Part shown: positions 1-6,094 of the stretch, one piece after another | Position numbering within the stretch: position 1 is the first letter of the stretch | Layout: each line of letters starts with the position of its first letter | Origin: QQUD01 sp039029915 | GTDB lineage: Bacteria; Chloroflexota; Anaerolineae; Promineifilales; Promineifilaceae | Direction: 5' to 3' | Assembly: GCA_039029915.1 (NCBI GenBank) | Contig: JBCCFD010000469.1 | Coordinates: forward strand, 1-6,170 | DNA: 6,170 nucleotides | Notes under the pieces: model-generated | The model's input: the letters and a program-made list of their open reading frames with translations, nothing else | What the model was told of the DNA's origin: nothing | The model's database searches: none | Made by a program: the position numbers and the translations under genes

Positions 1-1856
1 AAAAGCGCATCCCAAACATTAGTCATGCCGAGACGGCTGTAGTGTATGTGAAAATGGGAGCCAGTGAGCAAGATAGCGGCCACTAAGGCGACTGTTTCAT
101 TCCACAATTTTTTAGCAATAATAAACACGGCCGTTACCGTTAATGCGCCAATAAATGGAGACAATATGCGAAGCGAAAAAGTGGTGGGGCCAAAAATCCG
201 AATAGGAATCGCCGAAATGAAGGATGGTAAGGTTGGATTTGTCAGCCAGCCAACCCCAAACGGGTTGCTGAGGCTACCCCGTATGACGTTTAAGGCATCC
301 AAGCCTAAACTGGTTTCGATGCCATTGAGCATAAATGGGTGCGTGGTTAGGTCAAAAATCCGAATTGAAAAGGCGACGCCAAAAAAGAGGAGGGCGTAAT
401 ACAAAGTGGTGGATTGATTGCCGGGTGGGTCAGAATCAGAGGCTAAGAAGTCAGGCTGGCGACGCAGTGAGAAGATGGCTAAACCAATCGCGGCAAACCA
501 AAAGATAAAGGCCAAAAACGGCCGTTGGGCGCCGTTGCCACTCACAAAGCTTCTGGCGAAGAGGGAGAGCAAAATGGCTGGCAAAATGAGCCAACGCTGT
601 CGTGATGTGCTTTGGATTGTTGGTAATGAAAAATTGGGTAGCGCTGGTAGCGAGAAAAAACCTTGCTGAAACCCAATCAAAAAAAGAGCTAACCCAGCCA
701 GTACAAACCAGCCCAGTCCTCGGCCTGTTTCTTCGGGGGACCCTGAAATAATAAGCTGCCCAATCACGCCAAGAAAAAGGCTGGCAACAAGGATAGAATA
801 ATTGAAAAGGTTCCCTCTAGAAGCATGATTCTCTTCTTCAGCTATTTCTGCATCTGTCTCCAAGGTTGGCGTTTGATAGTAGGAAACGACCTCATTTTCT
901 AATGGTTGGGATATTTCAGACACAATTGGCTGACTAAATTCTTCGGGAGCTTTGCCTGCTAACCGAATCGATTCAGCGTGCATGAGCTCAGCAATGGGGA
1001 ACGGGTTTGGCTCTGGAAGAGGCGCATTGATGGGATGATTGGCTACCTTTCGAGCCACGATGAAGATGTAGGCCCCTTCAGAAACGGCCGTTTCCTCTTC
1101 ATAAAACGGCCGTAGCCACCGCTCAGTACGCGCTAAACTCTCTTCCCATGGTGCAATGATCCAGTGGCCCGTTAAGGCTCTGATCAGCGCAGAGGGTACA
1201 CCCTGTACGTGCCCAATTTCTAATGCCTGAACGGCACCCGGCGAGAAATAATATTGCCACCGCTCAATTTCCATGCCTGCCTGTGCCAACCGCTCAGCCC
1301 ATACCTCGGGCTTGTTGACGTGAACGTGCCGGGTGATTCGTGTAGCCAATGACTCGTATCGATCGGCTAACCCATCAGCACCTATTTTGCGAAACCATGA
1401 CACCCCACCCAAATAGTCATTAAAGTGATGGCAGGGCATGGTGATGACAAAACGGCCGTTTTTCTGTAACACCCGTCCCGTTTCATTAAGAACCGCTTGA
1501 ATATCTGGAATGTGCTCTAGAACAGAGTTGCTCAGGGCGCTTGCAAAATGCTCATCAGGAAATGGGAGTTCATTGCCCAAGCTTTGTAACAAAAGGGCAT
1601 AGGTATTGTTTCTTTTTGAATGTTGAAGTGGCCCCCACCACGGATCAATGCCAACATCAATCTGCTCATCGAATGTAACCTGGGCGAAATGCCCATCGCC
1701 GCACCCTACATCCAAGATGGGATGAGGCATCTCAATCTGCTGGTAAAAACGAGCCTCAACGGCTCGTAAAATACCTCTAAAAGCCGGAATGGTTTTTAAA
1801 TGTTTCCAGAGTAAATCGTCGGTGTCGTTGACGGGTAAGGGAGAAATATCTGTCAT
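1..1856 (-). CDS. Methyltransferase-GT39 glycosyltransferase fusion, 3' end outside window
   Basis: One uninterrupted frame of 618 codons runs from ATG at 1856-1854 off the left edge. Residues 1-270 form a class I SAM-dependent methyltransferase: SAM-binding DVGCGDG at 49-55, an acidic GIDP at 69-72, and SNSVLEHIPD at 109-118, as in Methyltransf_11 proteins. Residues 271-348 are a Pro/Glu-rich, probably flexible linker. Hydrophobic segments follow at about 353-370, 381-401, 422-434, 446-464 and 485-501. The part from 501 resembles the start of GT39/PMT-type GT-C enzymes: NGIETSLGLDAL in the first outer loop (E514 at the acidic position), TNPTLP at 539-544, FSLRILSPFIGAL at 560-572 and HIHYSRLG at 603-610. 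GT39 enzymes use polyprenyl-phosphate sugars outside the membrane; the methyltransferase would face the cytoplasm. The start lies 8 bp after the upstream glycosyltransferase stop, suggesting cotranscription and coupling; no clear Shine-Dalgarno is seen. Substrates are unknown. The domain calls are fairly sure, the joint function is inference. Confidence 0.85.
   Translation of the reverse strand, partial: MTDISPLPVNDTDDLLWKHLKTIPAFRGILRAVEARFYQQIEMPHPILDVGCGDGHFAQVTFDEQIDVGIDPWWGPLQHSKRNNTYALLLQSLGNELPFPDEHFASALSNSVLEHIPDIQAVLNETGRVLQKNGRFVITMPCHHFNDYLGGVSWFRKIGADGLADRYESLATRITRHVHVNKPEVWAERLAQAGMEIERWQYYFSPGAVQALEIGHVQGVPSALIRALTGHWIIAPWEESLARTERWLRPFYEEETAVSEGAYIFIVARKVANHPINAPLPEPNPFPIAELMHAESIRLAGKAPEEFSQPIVSEISQPLENEVVSYYQTPTLETDAEIAEEENHASRGNLFNYSILVASLFLGVIGQLIISGSPEETGRGLGWFVLAGLALFLIGFQQGFFSLPALPNFSLPTIQSTSRQRWLILPAILLSLFARSFVSGNGAQRPFLAFIFWFAAIGLAIFSLRRQPDFLASDSDPPGNQSTTLYYALLFFGVAFSIRIFDLTTHPFMLNGIETSLGLDALNVIRGSLSNPFGVGWLTNPTLPSFISAIPIRIFGPTTFSLRILSPFIGALTVTAVFIIAKKLWNETVALVAAILLTGSHFHIHYSRLGMTNVWDAL
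127..134. repeat. ACGGCCGT palindrome, copy 1
   Basis: Core with C before and T after. On the coding (minus) strand it reads as codons ACG-GCC-GTG (T-A-V) in the GT39 part. Confidence 0.8.
518..525. repeat. ACGGCCGT palindrome, copy 2
   Basis: Full AACGGCCGTT. On the coding strand it falls on CGG-CCG-TTT (R-P-F), a different frame from copy 1. Confidence 0.8.
1084..1091. repeat. ACGGCCGT palindrome, copy 3
   Basis: Extends to a perfect 14-base palindrome GAAACGGCCGTTTC. It is read as ACG-GCC-GTT (T-A-V) near the end of the methyltransferase domain, 22 bp from copy 4. Confidence 0.8.
1106..1113. repeat. ACGGCCGT palindrome, copy 4
   Basis: A before and A after on the plus strand, so the 10-mer is not fully symmetric. 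It is read as CGG-CCG-TTT (R-P-F) in the methyltransferase domain. Confidence 0.8.
1452..1459. repeat. ACGGCCGT palindrome, copy 5
   Basis: Full AACGGCCGTT. It is read as AAC-GGC-CGT (N-G-R), the third possible frame, in the methyltransferase domain. Confidence 0.8.
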
Positions 1857-1864
1857 GAATCTTA

Positions 1865-3082
1865 TTATGAGTGGTCGCGCATGGCGCGAAGATTATCATA
1901 AGCGTCTGGCTCAAGGGCGCGGGTTTCGTGTTTTCTTTGGGAAAGATTATCAAAAAGCTTTAAATATTCTTGCGCCGTTTGAGCTGGGCTGAAGCTTTGT
2001 TCAATCAATCTGGCATCTTTAAGATAAGCTGATTTGTTATCCAATATCCGGTTAATCGCTTCAGCTAGGGCAAGATGGTCACCAATCGCAGTCACTTCGC
2101 CCATCCCGGTCATTGTCACGGGCTGGCGAACCCCGGGTAAGGCACAGGCAGCTACAGGAACCCCATTGTTCATGGCTTCGATCTGAACTAAGCCAAAACT
2201 TTCGGTGCTATTTAGACTGCACACCGTTAAAAGATCGAGGTTTTTATAGAACGCTGTTAATTCAGCCCCCTCAAGATTACCAAGCAGATGATAAATGCCT
2301 TGATATTTGTTGAATAAAGGCGCTAAACGGGCCGCATACGCCTCCTCGCCGATGATATTTTCATAGGGCCCCGCATGTAGAACACGAGCATCAGGATGCA
2401 TTTCCAATATCATTGGGAGGGCATTTAGAAGAACTTCTACCCCCTTTTCAGTCGCCAGCCGGGCGGCAATGCCAATAACCTTTTTCCCCTCAAGATCGTA
2501 TTTCGCTTTAAATGTTTGTACATCGTTATCAGTACACGCAGCTAACTCAACAGGCGGGGGCACAATATAAAGTTTGTTGCCTAAATATTGAGATAAGTAA
2601 GGGGAGTGGGTGCCATAATCGCGCGTGTAGGTAACGACGGCGTCAGCTAATTGCCCCGCGAGTCGATTCATACCAAGAACCACGCGATCAACGACGCGAT
2701 TGAAAGCCCCTTTAGGAAGCTGTAAATCACAGTGATAAGTGAGAACGACCGGTTTATTAAGGATACGTCCGCGCAAAGCGACGCCGGGGGCGTCAAATTG
2801 AGGCAAATGTAAGTGGATGACGTCTGTTTCTCTAGCCAGCTTCCAGGCCATTGGACCGAAACCGGGCATAAGGACGCCCTTGCTCACGCGGGCCGCCACG
2901 GGAATACGCACAATTTTGACGCCATCAATTACATCATACTGGGGGAGGTCAGAATCGTATTGGGATGTTAAAACAGTTACATCATGACCCTGAGCCACAA
3001 GCGTGCGGCTTAATCGTTCGACGTAAATGGTTAGCCCACTCACCCATGGGCGATAATAAGTGAGAACTTCTAATATTTTCAT
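1865..3082 (-). CDS. Group 4 (GT-B) glycosyltransferase
   Basis: A 405-residue cytoplasmic or membrane-associated glycosyltransferase, the usual length for family GT4. The N-terminal Rossmann half opens with MKILEVLTYYRPWVSG, where S15-G16 is the flexible loop near the acceptor, then the DVTVLTS strand at 34-40. The C-terminal half carries GIAARLATEKG at 204-214, whose R208 and K213 usually contact the donor diphosphate, and the E-x7-E motif ESFGLVQIE (E294 and E302) that holds the nucleotide sugar, followed by a GVP turn. These are retaining enzymes that transfer a sugar from a nucleotide donor, commonly to a lipid-linked or glycolipid acceptor; the sugar here cannot be read from sequence. 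The start is supported by the canonical first strand, although no Shine-Dalgarno is visible before it. It is the middle gene of a minus-strand set, 126 bp after the membrane-protein gene and 8 bp before the methyltransferase-GT39 fusion, which points to glycan assembly. Confidence 0.92.
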   Translation of the reverse strand: MKILEVLTYYRPWVSGLTIYVERLSRTLVAQGHDVTVLTSQYDSDLPQYDVIDGVKIVRIPVAARVSKGVLMPGFGPMAWKLARETDVIHLHLPQFDAPGVALRGRILNKPVVLTYHCDLQLPKGAFNRVVDRVVLGMNRLAGQLADAVVTYTRDYGTHSPYLSQYLGNKLYIVPPPVELAACTDNDVQTFKAKYDLEGKKVIGIAARLATEKGVEVLLNALPMILEMHPDARVLHAGPYENIIGEEAYAARLAPLFNKYQGIYHLLGNLEGAELTAFYKNLDLLTVCSLNSTESFGLVQIEAMNNGVPVAACALPGVRQPVTMTGMGEVTAIGDHLALAEAINRILDNKSAYLKDARLIEQSFSPAQTAQEYLKLFDNLSQRKHETRALEPDAYDNLRAMRDHS

Positions 3083-3208
3083 AGTTTTGTAAGTTGGTAA
3101 TTGACAAATTTTGAGACTGATTTTTTGGGATAGTTTTCTGCCAATACCATATACACGTCATGTTAAACGATTGCTTATGTGAAATCTACCTAAGCGTGCC
3201 AAGATCCT

Positions 3209-4219
3209 TTACTGTTTTTCCCGATTGCGAAATGCCCGAGCAGACTGGATTACTTGAGCAAAGGTTGTATTGAGTCTTGAGAGTCCAATAATGCCCATAA
3301 CGACCATCGTTAAGAGATTGATTGCATGGTAGACAACGGCTAGGGCGGTTGCGTGCTCGTTTGATTGCCCCATAGCTAACATGGCGCCTGTTACCCCCAA
3401 ATGGAAAACGCCTATCCCTCCCGGTGCCGAGGGGGCTGTAACGCTGAGGGCGGCGGCGCAGAATAAAAATCCAACCTGAACGGCCGTTGGTTCAATGCCA
3501 AAGGCACGCATGCCGATGAAATAGGTATATAGGACCGGAAGCCAAACTAAAATGCTTAGCAAGATCAGCGTCGCGCCGGATTTTAGATTCGTTAAGCTAG
3601 ATAAACCTTCTAAAAAGTTGTCGAGCCTCGTAACCCAAGGAGCGGCATTGATTTTTGGAATACGGCCTAAGATTGAGCCTGCCGTTCGGGTGGCAAAAGG
3701 CCGTTGATTGGCCGCAATAATCAATATCAGAATTCCAGTGATAGAAGCATAACCAAAGAACTGCGCCCCTGCTTGCATCCATGTGGGCAGGCTTGCAACG
3801 GCCGTTAATGTAAAAGGGAGAAGCGTCACCACAAACAGCATATCAAAAAGCCTCTCTACCACCATTGTTGATAAGCCGCCCGATAAAGTAGAGGGGGGCA
3901 CATTTCCAATTAACATCGCCCGGGCCACATCACCAATCCGAAAAGGCAATGTCATGTTGAACATATAGCCGATATTTTGAATGTGATAAACCGATCGCCA
4001 TGGGGTTCCTTCCGTGAGCATAAACTGCCATCGAATGGCCCGCAAAATGAGGAATACAATTAACCCTAGCGCCATTAAGCCAACGAATGAAAGCTGAACA
4101 CTTTGCAGGCCTGTCAAAATATCAATCGGGTCAATAAAGAGGAGAATGAGGGCGATACTAACAAGGCTAATGAGGATACCAATCCAAATTTGCCCAGACT
4201 GTTGGCGTTGCGTCGACAT
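3209..4219 (-). CDS. Lysylphosphatidylglycerol synthase TM-domain (UPF0104) membrane protein
   Basis: A 336-residue polytopic inner-membrane protein with about seven to eight hydrophobic segments (roughly 11-29, 43-63, 125-143, 153-170, 215-236, 246-263, 268-284 and 291-313). Family marks are LRAIRW at 59-64, the LPFRIGDVARAML loop at 91-103, VVERLFDML at 120-128 and the APSAPGGIG turn at 262-270, all typical of the PF03706/UPF0104 family. The family includes the flippase-like membrane half of MprF and many stand-alone proteins beside glycosyltransferases; there is no aminoacyl-transferase domain here, so this is not MprF itself. The likely role is moving or handling a lipid-linked intermediate for the neighbouring glycosyltransferases, which is inference. 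The ATG has no Shine-Dalgarno before it; a consensus -10 box lies only a few bases upstream, so the message may be almost leaderless. No alternative Met occurs until residue 49, which would lose the first membrane helix. Confidence 0.88.
   Translation of the reverse strand: MSTQRQQSGQIWIGILISLVSIALILLFIDPIDILTGLQSVQLSFVGLMALGLIVFLILRAIRWQFMLTEGTPWRSVYHIQNIGYMFNMTLPFRIGDVARAMLIGNVPPSTLSGGLSTMVVERLFDMLFVVTLLPFTLTAVASLPTWMQAGAQFFGYASITGILILIIAANQRPFATRTAGSILGRIPKINAAPWVTRLDNFLEGLSSLTNLKSGATLILLSILVWLPVLYTYFIGMRAFGIEPTAVQVGFLFCAAALSVTAPSAPGGIGVFHLGVTGAMLAMGQSNEHATALAVVYHAINLLTMVVMGIIGLSRLNTTFAQVIQSARAFRNREKQ
3480..3487. repeat. ACGGCCGT palindrome, copy 6
   Basis: Full AACGGCCGTT in the UPF0104-type gene, read as ACG-GCC-GTT (T-A-V). 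Confidence 0.8.
3798..3805. repeat. ACGGCCGT palindrome, copy 7
   Basis: Full AACGGCCGTT in the UPF0104-type gene, read as ACG-GCC-GTT (T-A-V) in a membrane segment. Confidence 0.8.
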
Positions 4220-4228
4220 ATGGCTGGA

Positions 4229-4256
4229 ATTATAACAAGATTTACACGAATGTCCT
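4229..4256 (-). promoter_or_regulatory. Candidate promoter for the glycan cluster
   Basis: On the minus strand, AGGACA (4256-4251, 4 of 6) is followed after 16 bp by a perfect TATAAT (4234-4229). The expected start point, near 4222, is only about three bases before ATG 4219, so the transcript of the UPF0104-type gene would be nearly leaderless, in keeping with the lack of a Shine-Dalgarno there. Confidence 0.45.
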
Positions 4257-4302
4257 GTTGAATAATAGTGAACAGTTATTTATGATACGCAAAGCAAATT
4301 AG

Positions 4303-4367
4303 GTGAACGGAAAGAAGTCGCATGAAAATATTTTGATAAACGCGCTTCGTTTCCCCGTGAACGGAAA
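4303..4367. repeat. Pair of 11-bp direct repeats in the divergent intergenic region
   Basis: GTGAACGGAAA occurs exactly at 4303-4313 and 4357-4367, 54 bp apart start to start, and both are followed within a few bases by TCGC. A partial third copy, GTGAAC, starts at 4268. They lie between the divergent membrane-protein and cupin genes and may be regulator-binding sites; the 204-bp region holds no other gene. Confidence 0.5.
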
Positions 4368-4412
4368 AATTCGCTCATACTAAATCAAAATTTAATCTCC
4401 CACTCAACCAAC

Positions 4413-4419
4413 AGGTGAT
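4413..4419 (+). promoter_or_regulatory. Ribosome-binding site deciding the cupin start
   Basis: AGGTGAT is complementary to seven consecutive bases of the 16S rRNA tail and lies 4 nt before ATG 4424. It overlaps an in-frame GTG at 4415, for which no upstream Shine-Dalgarno exists, so the shorter protein is favoured. Confidence 0.7.
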
Positions 4420-4423
4420 TTTT

Positions 4424-4747
4424 ATGCAGGCAAGCATCATCCAAGTCCAAAAATGGTCGCAGTCCGAATCCCCAACTGAAGAAGTGCTCTGGAATTTACT
4501 AGAACGTGAAGGCTTTGCCCCTTTTCGGTGGACCAACAACCCTCATGATGTTTATATGGAACACGATCATCCGTATCACAAGATTATTTATGTCATAAAG
4601 GGCTCAATTACATTTGGCTTTCCAATCGAGGGAGAACCGATAACGCTTTTACCCGGTGATCGCCTCGAATTGCCAGCCTATCTGTTGCACAATGCGGCGG
4701 TGGGTGCTGATGGTGTTGTCTGTTTGGAAGCCCATCGTTACGGTTAG
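4424..4747 (+). CDS. Small single-domain cupin protein
   Basis: A 107-residue soluble protein that is nearly all one cupin beta-barrel. Cupin motif 1 is seen as HDHPYHKIIYVIKGSITF, with H47 and H49 as probable metal ligands and G60 in the turn; the usual glutamate of motif 1 is absent (K53 sits there) and an extra H52 is present. Motif 2 is PGDRLELPAYLLHNAAVG, with H89 as the third histidine. The metal and any catalytic activity are unknown; stand-alone cupins of this size may be small isomerases, dioxygenases or sensors. An in-frame GTG at 4415 would add three residues, but the sequence AGGTGAT at 4413-4419 matches the 16S-binding consensus and sits 4 nt before ATG 4424, so the GTG is part of the ribosome-binding site and the ATG is preferred. 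It is divergent from the glycan cluster and 90 bp ahead of the peptidase gene; no functional link is evident. Confidence 0.87.
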   Translation: MQASIIQVQKWSQSESPTEEVLWNLLEREGFAPFRWTNNPHDVYMEHDHPYHKIIYVIKGSITFGFPIEGEPITLLPGDRLELPAYLLHNAAVGADGVVCLEAHRYG

Positions 4748-4778
4748 CATTTTGCCTCACCCAAGCAGCATCATATGC

Positions 4779-4807
4779 TTGTAAATCCATCTTGAACGAA
4801 GTATATT
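4779..4807 (+). promoter_or_regulatory. Candidate sigma-70-type promoter for the M3 peptidase
   Basis: TTGTAA (4779-4784, 4 of 6 to the -35 consensus), a 17 bp spacer, and TATATT (4802-4807, 5 of 6 to the -10 consensus) precede the peptidase. Transcription would start near 4814, giving a leader of about 24 nt that holds the Shine-Dalgarno. Since no clear terminator follows the cupin, readthrough from it is also possible. Confidence 0.45.
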
Positions 4808-4808
4808 C

Positions 4809-4833
4809 GCCTCCATCAACAATGCTAGGAGGC
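4809..4833 (+). other. Inverted repeat covering the peptidase Shine-Dalgarno
   Basis: GCCTCC (4809-4814) and GGAGGC (4828-4833) can pair with a 13-base loop and would bury the AGGAGG. The left arm lies at or before the predicted start point of the peptidase's own promoter, so the hairpin would form only in readthrough transcripts from the cupin side. A chance six-base match is possible. Confidence 0.35.
4827..4832 (+). promoter_or_regulatory. Strong Shine-Dalgarno supporting a TTG start
   Basis: AGGAGG five bases before TTG 4838 is a full consensus site, and it justifies the non-ATG start of the peptidase. An ATG at 4822 overlaps the site but is out of frame and soon meets a stop. Confidence 0.85.
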
Positions 4834-4837
4834 TATT

Positions 4838-6094
4838 TTGTTTACATCGTTACCGCAACAGGTTGAAGCGTTTAAGGCGTATAAATGGGAGGACATCCAA
4901 CCATTTTACGATGAGCTTGTTAAACGGCCGTTTTCACAAGAAACGGTGACCAGCTGGATGGCTGATTGGGCTAAGCTCCGTAATCTAATCCTCGAGCGTT
5001 TTGCAAAGTTGCGCCTTGCCAATACCCAAAACACAAAGGATGAAGCTGTTGAAACCGAACTGCAATCCTTCTTAAAAAACATTCACTCCCCTGCTCAAAC
5101 ATTTAACAATAAACTGACGAGGCGTTTGTTAGAAAGCGGCTTGAAAATTGATGGTATGGAACTGCCGCTGAAAAAGATGCGAGCTGAAAGCGATCTTTTT
5201 TCTGAAGACAATCTTCCTTTACTGACTCAGGAGGTCAAATACTCAAGTCAGTTTAATCGAACCATGGGGTCTCAAACGGTTGAGTGGGAAGGTGAATCCC
5301 GAACTCTAATCCAAATGCGAACGCTATTTGATTCTCCAGATAGAGCCCACCGCCAAGAAGTGTGGCAAAAAATGTCTGCGCGTCAATTGGAAGACCGTGG
5401 GTCTCTGAACGCGCTTTGGCAATCATTGTTCAAATTACGGCGAGAAATTGCCCAAAATGCCGGGTTTGATAGCTATTTGGCTTTTCGCTGGCAGCTGTTG
5501 AAACGGTTTGATTACACGCCGCAAGACAGTCTCGTTTTTCACGAGGCGATTGCTGAAAAGGTGGTGCCCGCTGCTTCAAGAATTTATCAGCAACTTGCTG
5601 ATAGCTTTGGTGTCGAAAAGCTTCGTCCTTGGGATGTAGCAAATGATACTCAGCCCTTGATGTATCCTAAATTAACGCCAATGCGCGCCGTTGATGAATT
5701 GGCAACAAAAACGGCAGCTATGTTTCATCATGTCGGTGAAGAATTTGGTGCATATTTTGAAACGATGCGCCAAGAAAATTTGCTGGATTTGCCTAATCAT
5801 GCTAGCAAAGCCCCAGGGGGCTACTGTACGTACTTTGCAGTTGAAAAACGGCCGTTTATTTTAATGAACGCTGTAGGCAGTGCCGGAGATGTGCGAACAA
5901 TGCTTCACGAAGCGGGGCATGCATTTCACGCGTTTGAATCCAATCACCTGCCTTATCCCGATCAGCGTCATTCGGGGCATGAATTTAGTGAAGTGGCGTC
6001 AATGGCGATGGAACTGCTTGCTTCACCCTACCTGACTAGTGAGTTTGGTGGATTTTATGATTCTCATGAAGAGGCCGCTCGTCAGGTAGGGTGA
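4838..6094 (+). CDS. M3-family zinc oligoendopeptidase (PepF-like), truncated by fold-back
   Basis: The frame has 418 codons, of which about 414-415 (through base 6080) are genuine; the family is usually about 550-600 residues, so the C-terminal quarter or more is missing. It is a cytoplasmic zinc metallopeptidase that cuts short peptides. The N-terminal helical part covers about 1-200. The catalytic part has the zinc motif HEAGH at 357-361 (H357 and H361 ligands, E358 catalytic base), with FHAFES next, and the third ligand E385 in HEFSEVASMAMELL, spaced as in M3 enzymes. GGYCTYF (327-333) and RPFILMN (338-344) just before the zinc site are typical of PepF-like members. The start is TTG at 4838, five bases after a strong AGGAGG; an in-frame stop at 4826 excludes a longer protein and no ATG fits. 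The last residues (QVG) and the stop come from the inverted copy of upstream sequence and should not be believed. Confidence 0.9.
   Translation: MFTSLPQQVEAFKAYKWEDIQPFYDELVKRPFSQETVTSWMADWAKLRNLILERFAKLRLANTQNTKDEAVETELQSFLKNIHSPAQTFNNKLTRRLLESGLKIDGMELPLKKMRAESDLFSEDNLPLLTQEVKYSSQFNRTMGSQTVEWEGESRTLIQMRTLFDSPDRAHRQEVWQKMSARQLEDRGSLNALWQSLFKLRREIAQNAGFDSYLAFRWQLLKRFDYTPQDSLVFHEAIAEKVVPAASRIYQQLADSFGVEKLRPWDVANDTQPLMYPKLTPMRAVDELATKTAAMFHHVGEEFGAYFETMRQENLLDLPNHASKAPGGYCTYFAVEKRPFILMNAVGSAGDVRTMLHEAGHAFHAFESNHLPYPDQRHSGHEFSEVASMAMELLASPYLTSEFGGFYDSHEEAARQVG
4924..4931. repeat. ACGGCCGT palindrome, copy 8
   Basis: Part of AAACGGCCGTTT in the M3 peptidase gene, read as CGG-CCG-TTT (R-P-F, residues 30-32). 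Confidence 0.8.
5848..5855. repeat. ACGGCCGT palindrome, copy 9
   Basis: Part of AAACGGCCGTTT in the M3 peptidase gene, read as CGG-CCG-TTT (R-P-F, residues 338-340) just before the zinc site. Confidence 0.8.

Noticed and set aside
64..669. Plus-strand open frames at 64-399 and 418-669
   Set aside because: Antisense shadows of the continuous minus-strand GT39 part, which shows clear family motifs; their translations look like nothing known.
1789..2313. Plus-strand open frames at 1789-1992 and 2113-2313
   Set aside because: They lie opposite the GT4 and methyltransferase genes, whose motifs are unmistakable, and have no ribosome-binding support.
3083..3208. Separate promoter or terminator between the UPF0104-type and GT4 genes
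   Set aside because: A TTGTCA lies on the minus strand near 3107-3102, but no -10 box at proper spacing and no hairpin with T tract was found.
1460..3479. 2-kb gap without the ACGGCCGT palindrome, including the GT4 gene, as a sign of recent transfer
   Set aside because: With a mean spacing near 700 bp such a gap is only mildly unusual, and composition does not visibly differ from the neighbours.
3597..3968. Short frames on either strand inside the UPF0104-type gene
   Set aside because: They overlap a membrane protein with strong family marks and show no independent evidence.
4314..4348. Bulged inverted repeat GAAG(T)CGC / GCGCTTC around AAAATATTTT between the divergent genes
   Set aside because: Short, bulged and without a T tract or conserved context; chance is adequate.
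4608..5642. Minus-strand frames at 4608-4790 and 5430-5642
   Set aside because: Antisense shadows of the cupin and M3 peptidase genes.
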